A DNA stretch of 64,000 bases from Pilimelia terevasa (GTDB lineage Bacteria; Actinomycetota; Actinomycetes; Mycobacteriales; Micromonosporaceae): assembly GCF_014647915.1 (NCBI RefSeq), contig NZ_BMQC01000005.1, positions 248,001 to 312,000 of the forward strand. Direction: 5' to 3'. Shown here piece by piece: positions 61,935 to 64,000 of this stretch (its first letter is position 1; the number at the start of each line of letters is the position of its first letter). The notes beneath the pieces are model-generated. The model worked only from the letters and a program-made list of their open reading frames with translations, was not told the origin of the DNA and did no database searches. Position numbers and translations under genes: made by a program.

Positions 61935-63369
61935 CGGCGAACAGCACCTCGCGGCGGTCGGGGTCCGCCGTGACGAGCCGGACCGAGGTCTGCTCGCCCA
62001 GCGGCAGCGCGCCGCGGCACCGCGCCCGGACCACCGGGTCGGCCAGCGCCACCACCCCGCCCGGCTCCCGCGGCGCGCCCCGGCCGCCGGCCGCCCCGCC
62101 GCCCGGCTCGTCGACGTCGACCACGGTCGCCTCGAACAGCTCGCCGACACGCGGCCGGAGCACGGTCGCCTCGGCCAGGTCGACCGCCGCGCGCTCGGCC
62201 GCCCCGGTGCGCCGGCCGGTCTCGCCCATCACCGCGGGCAGCCGCGGCAGCGCCGCCCGCGCCCACTCCGGTACCGGCGCCCCGGCGGACAGCGCCAGGC
62301 ACACCTCGGTGGCGAACCGGTCGGCGAGCCGGCGCAGCGGCGCCGTGACGTGCGCGTACGCCGAACCCACCCCGGCGTGGCCGACCTCGGGCGGCACCGC
62401 GCCGTCGAACGCGGTATAGCCGGCGCCGCGCAGCAACTCGGCCGCGTGGTCGAGGAAGGCGGCCCCGCGCGGGCGGGCCGGGTCGGCGGCGGCGACCACC
62501 GCGCCGACCCCGGCGCCGTCGGGCCAGTCGATCCGCAGGGCGGCGGCGGCCGTCCGCAGCCGCCGCACGGCCGCCGCGGGCGGCGCGGGCATCGTCCGCA
62601 GCAGGCCGACGCCCCCGGTGAGCATGATCTGCGCGGCGACGGCGCCGGTGAGCAGCGACACCTGCGCGTTGTACTCCTCCACCGGCAGCGCCCCGCGCAG
62701 GGTGAGCCGCCACGTGTCGCGGTCGGCGACCAGTTCCTGCTCGGGCGTGGGCAGGCTGATCGCGCCCCGCCCGCGGGCGGCGTCGACCAGCGCCCGGCCC
62801 AGCGCCGGCAGCGGCCGCAGCGGCGCGGGGAGCGTGCCGGCGTCGGCCGCGGCCTGGACGCCCGCGTAGTCGTAGCGCGCGCGGCTGCGCACCAGGGCGC
62901 GGGCGAGCTGGAAGTCGGTGACGGCGCCGGCGGCGTCCACGGCCATCGTCCACACGACTGCCGGGCGGGTGACGTCCGGCAGGAGGCTCGCGGCGCCCTC
63001 GCTGAGCGCGACCGGGTGCAGCGGGGTGTTGCCGTCGGGCAGGTACACGGTCTGGCCGCGCCGCCAGCTCTCGGCCGCCACGGCGCCGTCGGGGTCCACG
63101 AAGAAGGCGACGTCGGCGATGGCGTACCGCACGAGGAAGCTCCCGTCGGCCCTCGTCTCCAGGCAGAGTGCCTGGTCGAGGTCGCGGGAGCCGGGCGGGT
63201 CGACGGTGACGAACGGCAGGTCGGTGCAGTCGGCGTACCCGGTGGGTGCGCGCGACGCGGCCGCGCGCGCCTCCTCGCGCACCTCGGGCGGGAAGTCGGC
63301 GGGCAGGGCGAGTTCCTGGCGGAGCGCGCCGAAGTCGATCCGGGGCGGCTGGAGACGTCTGATCAGCAC
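61927..63369 (-). CDS. RNB-domain ribonuclease (RNase II/R family, short form)
   Basis: The 480-residue protein is essentially a single RNB domain. The catalytic motif PPGSRDLDQALCLE supplies the four aspartates of the metal site with the preceding FVTVD; GNTPLHP, PVEEYNAQ and AHVTAPLRRLADRF (RNB C-terminal conserved) follow. Cold-shock domains are lacking and only a short C-terminal segment resembles S1. This actinobacterial short form is expected to act as a 3'-5' exoribonuclease. GTG 63369 has TACAAA 6 bases upstream. A Gly-rich insert (about 435-445) occurs near the C-terminus. Confidence 0.9.
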   Translation of the reverse strand: MLIRRLQPPRIDFGALRQELALPADFPPEVREEARAAASRAPTGYADCTDLPFVTVDPPGSRDLDQALCLETRADGSFLVRYAIADVAFFVDPDGAVAAESWRRGQTVYLPDGNTPLHPVALSEGAASLLPDVTRPAVVWTMAVDAAGAVTDFQLARALVRSRARYDYAGVQAAADAGTLPAPLRPLPALGRALVDAARGRGAISLPTPEQELVADRDTWRLTLRGALPVEEYNAQVSLLTGAVAAQIMLTGGVGLLRTMPAPPAAAVRRLRTAAAALRIDWPDGAGVGAVVAAADPARPRGAAFLDHAAELLRGAGYTAFDGAVPPEVGHAGVGSAYAHVTAPLRRLADRFATEVCLALSAGAPVPEWARAALPRLPAVMGETGRRTGAAERAAVDLAEATVLRPRVGELFEATVVDVDEPGGGAAGGRGAPREPGGVVALADPVVRARCRGALPLGEQTSVRLVTADPDRREVLFAAE

Positions 63370-63375
63370 TGGTTC

Positions 63376-63381
63376 TTTGTA
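63376..63381 (-). promoter_or_regulatory. Candidate (weaker) leaderless -10 element of the RNB ribonuclease gene
   Basis: TACAAA on the minus strand, 6 bases before GTG 63369; position 6 is not T. Confidence 0.35.
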
Positions 63382-63428
63382 TCAGCGCCGCGTCCCCGCC
63401 GCCCGTCCTCGCTCCGGCACGCTCCGCC

Positions 63429-64000
63429 TCAGCGTGCGGAGCGGCGGGCCGCCGTACGCCGGGCCGCCGTGGTGCGGCGGCCGCTGCGGCCGGCCGGGGC
63501 GCGGCTGCCGGTGGCCCGGGCGGACGTCGGCCGGGCGGAGGTGCGGGCCGTGCTGCGTCCGCCTGCCGACTTGGCGGCGGCCCGGGTGCCGGTCGCCTTC
63601 TTCGCCGCGGTCTTGCGCGCGGTGGTGGCCTTGCGGACGGTCGTGGCCTTGCGGACGGTCGCGCCGGCCGCCTTGCGCGCCGTGGTGGCCTTGCGCGCCG
63701 CGGTGCCGGTGGCGCTGCGGGCCGTCGTGCCGGCCGCCTTGCGGGCCGCGGTGGTACCGGCGGCCTTGCGGGCGGTCGCGGTCTTGCGGGCGGTGGTCTT
63801 CTTCGCCGCCGCCGACCCCGTGGTCTTCCGCGCCGCCGCTGTGCCCGTCGCCTTCCGCGTAGCGGTGCCTGCCGTCTTGCGCGCGGCGGTACCCGCCGCC
63901 TTGCGCGCCGCGGTACCGGTCGTCCGCGCCGCGGTGCCCGTCGTCTTCCGCGCCGTCGTCTTCTTCGCCGTGGTCTTCTTCGCGGTCGTCGAATTCGCCG
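63429..64000 (-). CDS. Lys/Arg-Ala-Thr-rich histone-like tail, 5' partial
   Basis: The frame is open from the right edge to TGA 63429, leaving 190 visible residues of an almost pure Lys/Arg, Ala, Thr, Gly composition. Repeated blocks such as AKKTT, ARKAA and GTAARK occur roughly every 7-9 residues, and the C-terminus becomes Arg/Ser-rich (RSGRRTTAARR). It resembles the C-terminal tails of actinobacterial HU (HupS/HupB) or histone H1-like proteins, which bind DNA backbone. The N-terminal domain that would decide between them is outside the window. Confidence 0.7.
   Translation of the reverse strand, partial: ANSTTAKKTTAKKTTARKTTGTAARTTGTAARKAAGTAARKTAGTATRKATGTAAARKTTGSAAAKKTTARKTATARKAAGTTAARKAAGTTARSATGTAARKATTARKAAGATVRKATTVRKATTARKTAAKKATGTRAAAKSAGGRSTARTSARPTSARATGSRAPAGRSGRRTTAARRTAARRSAR

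Overview
The window is very GC-rich, with G or C in nearly every third codon position, many GTG starts, short operons joined by ATGA/GTGA overlaps, a cytochrome bcc-aa3 branch with a diheme QcrC, a GlnE/GlnA1/GlnA2 set and an MptB-type mannosyltransferase. This is a chromosomal core segment of a high-GC actinobacterium. The gene order follows, with insertions, the Mycobacterium tuberculosis stretch from trpD (Rv2192c) to panB (Rv2225) as I recall it; a Micromonospora- or Streptomyces-like host is plausible but the family cannot be fixed from sequence alone. I saw no tRNA, rRNA, CRISPR array, insertion sequence, integrase or phage gene.

Region 1 (1-11.6 kb) holds the end of a sugar nucleotidyltransferase, trpD, a degenerate receiver protein, a CtaG-like oxidase assembly protein, then ctaE-qcrC-qcrA-qcrB. 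A perfect 18-bp hairpin separates this operon from three tandem secreted DUF4360 genes. A small Cys-rich protein and the convergent ctaC-ctaF pair follow. The gene for oxidase subunit I (ctaD) is not here.

Region 2 (11.8-20.1 kb) holds a cysteine desulfurase-TusA pair, a PfkB sugar/adenosine kinase, an ErpA-type Fe-S carrier, glycerate kinase, quinolinate synthase nadA (with a repeat-built N-terminus), a murA paralogue and a DUF3043 membrane protein.

Region 3 (20.6-30.3 kb) holds a TPR/WG-repeat protein, an aldo-keto reductase, a cobU-cobT fusion linked to cobS through a tiny overlapping ORF, a secreted chymotrypsin-fold protease, gcvT and leucyl aminopeptidase.

Region 4 (30.5-44.2 kb) is the lipoate/2-oxoacid dehydrogenase region: lpdA, sucB, a TIGR01777 epimerase, lipB and lipA. 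It is interrupted by a CooC-like ATPase with a small partner, an MFS transporter, a PAS-PAS-PAS hybrid histidine kinase and a PEP-mutase-family protein facing lipA across a strong inverted repeat.

Region 5 (44.2-64 kb) is centred on nitrogen metabolism: glnA1, glnE and glnA2, with PhzF, MptB, a GATase, PlsC and a ricin-type lectin between them. Then come NAD synthetase, a small Cys protein, a secreted beta-propeller-like protein, panB, an S41 peptidase coupled to a signal-less helical-backbone binding protein, an RNB ribonuclease and the Lys/Arg-Ala-Thr-rich tail of a histone-like protein.

A feature seen across the window is a TANNNT hexamer placed 6-7 bases before start codons that lack a Shine-Dalgarno sequence. 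It suggests that at least 14 genes are transcribed as leaderless mRNAs.
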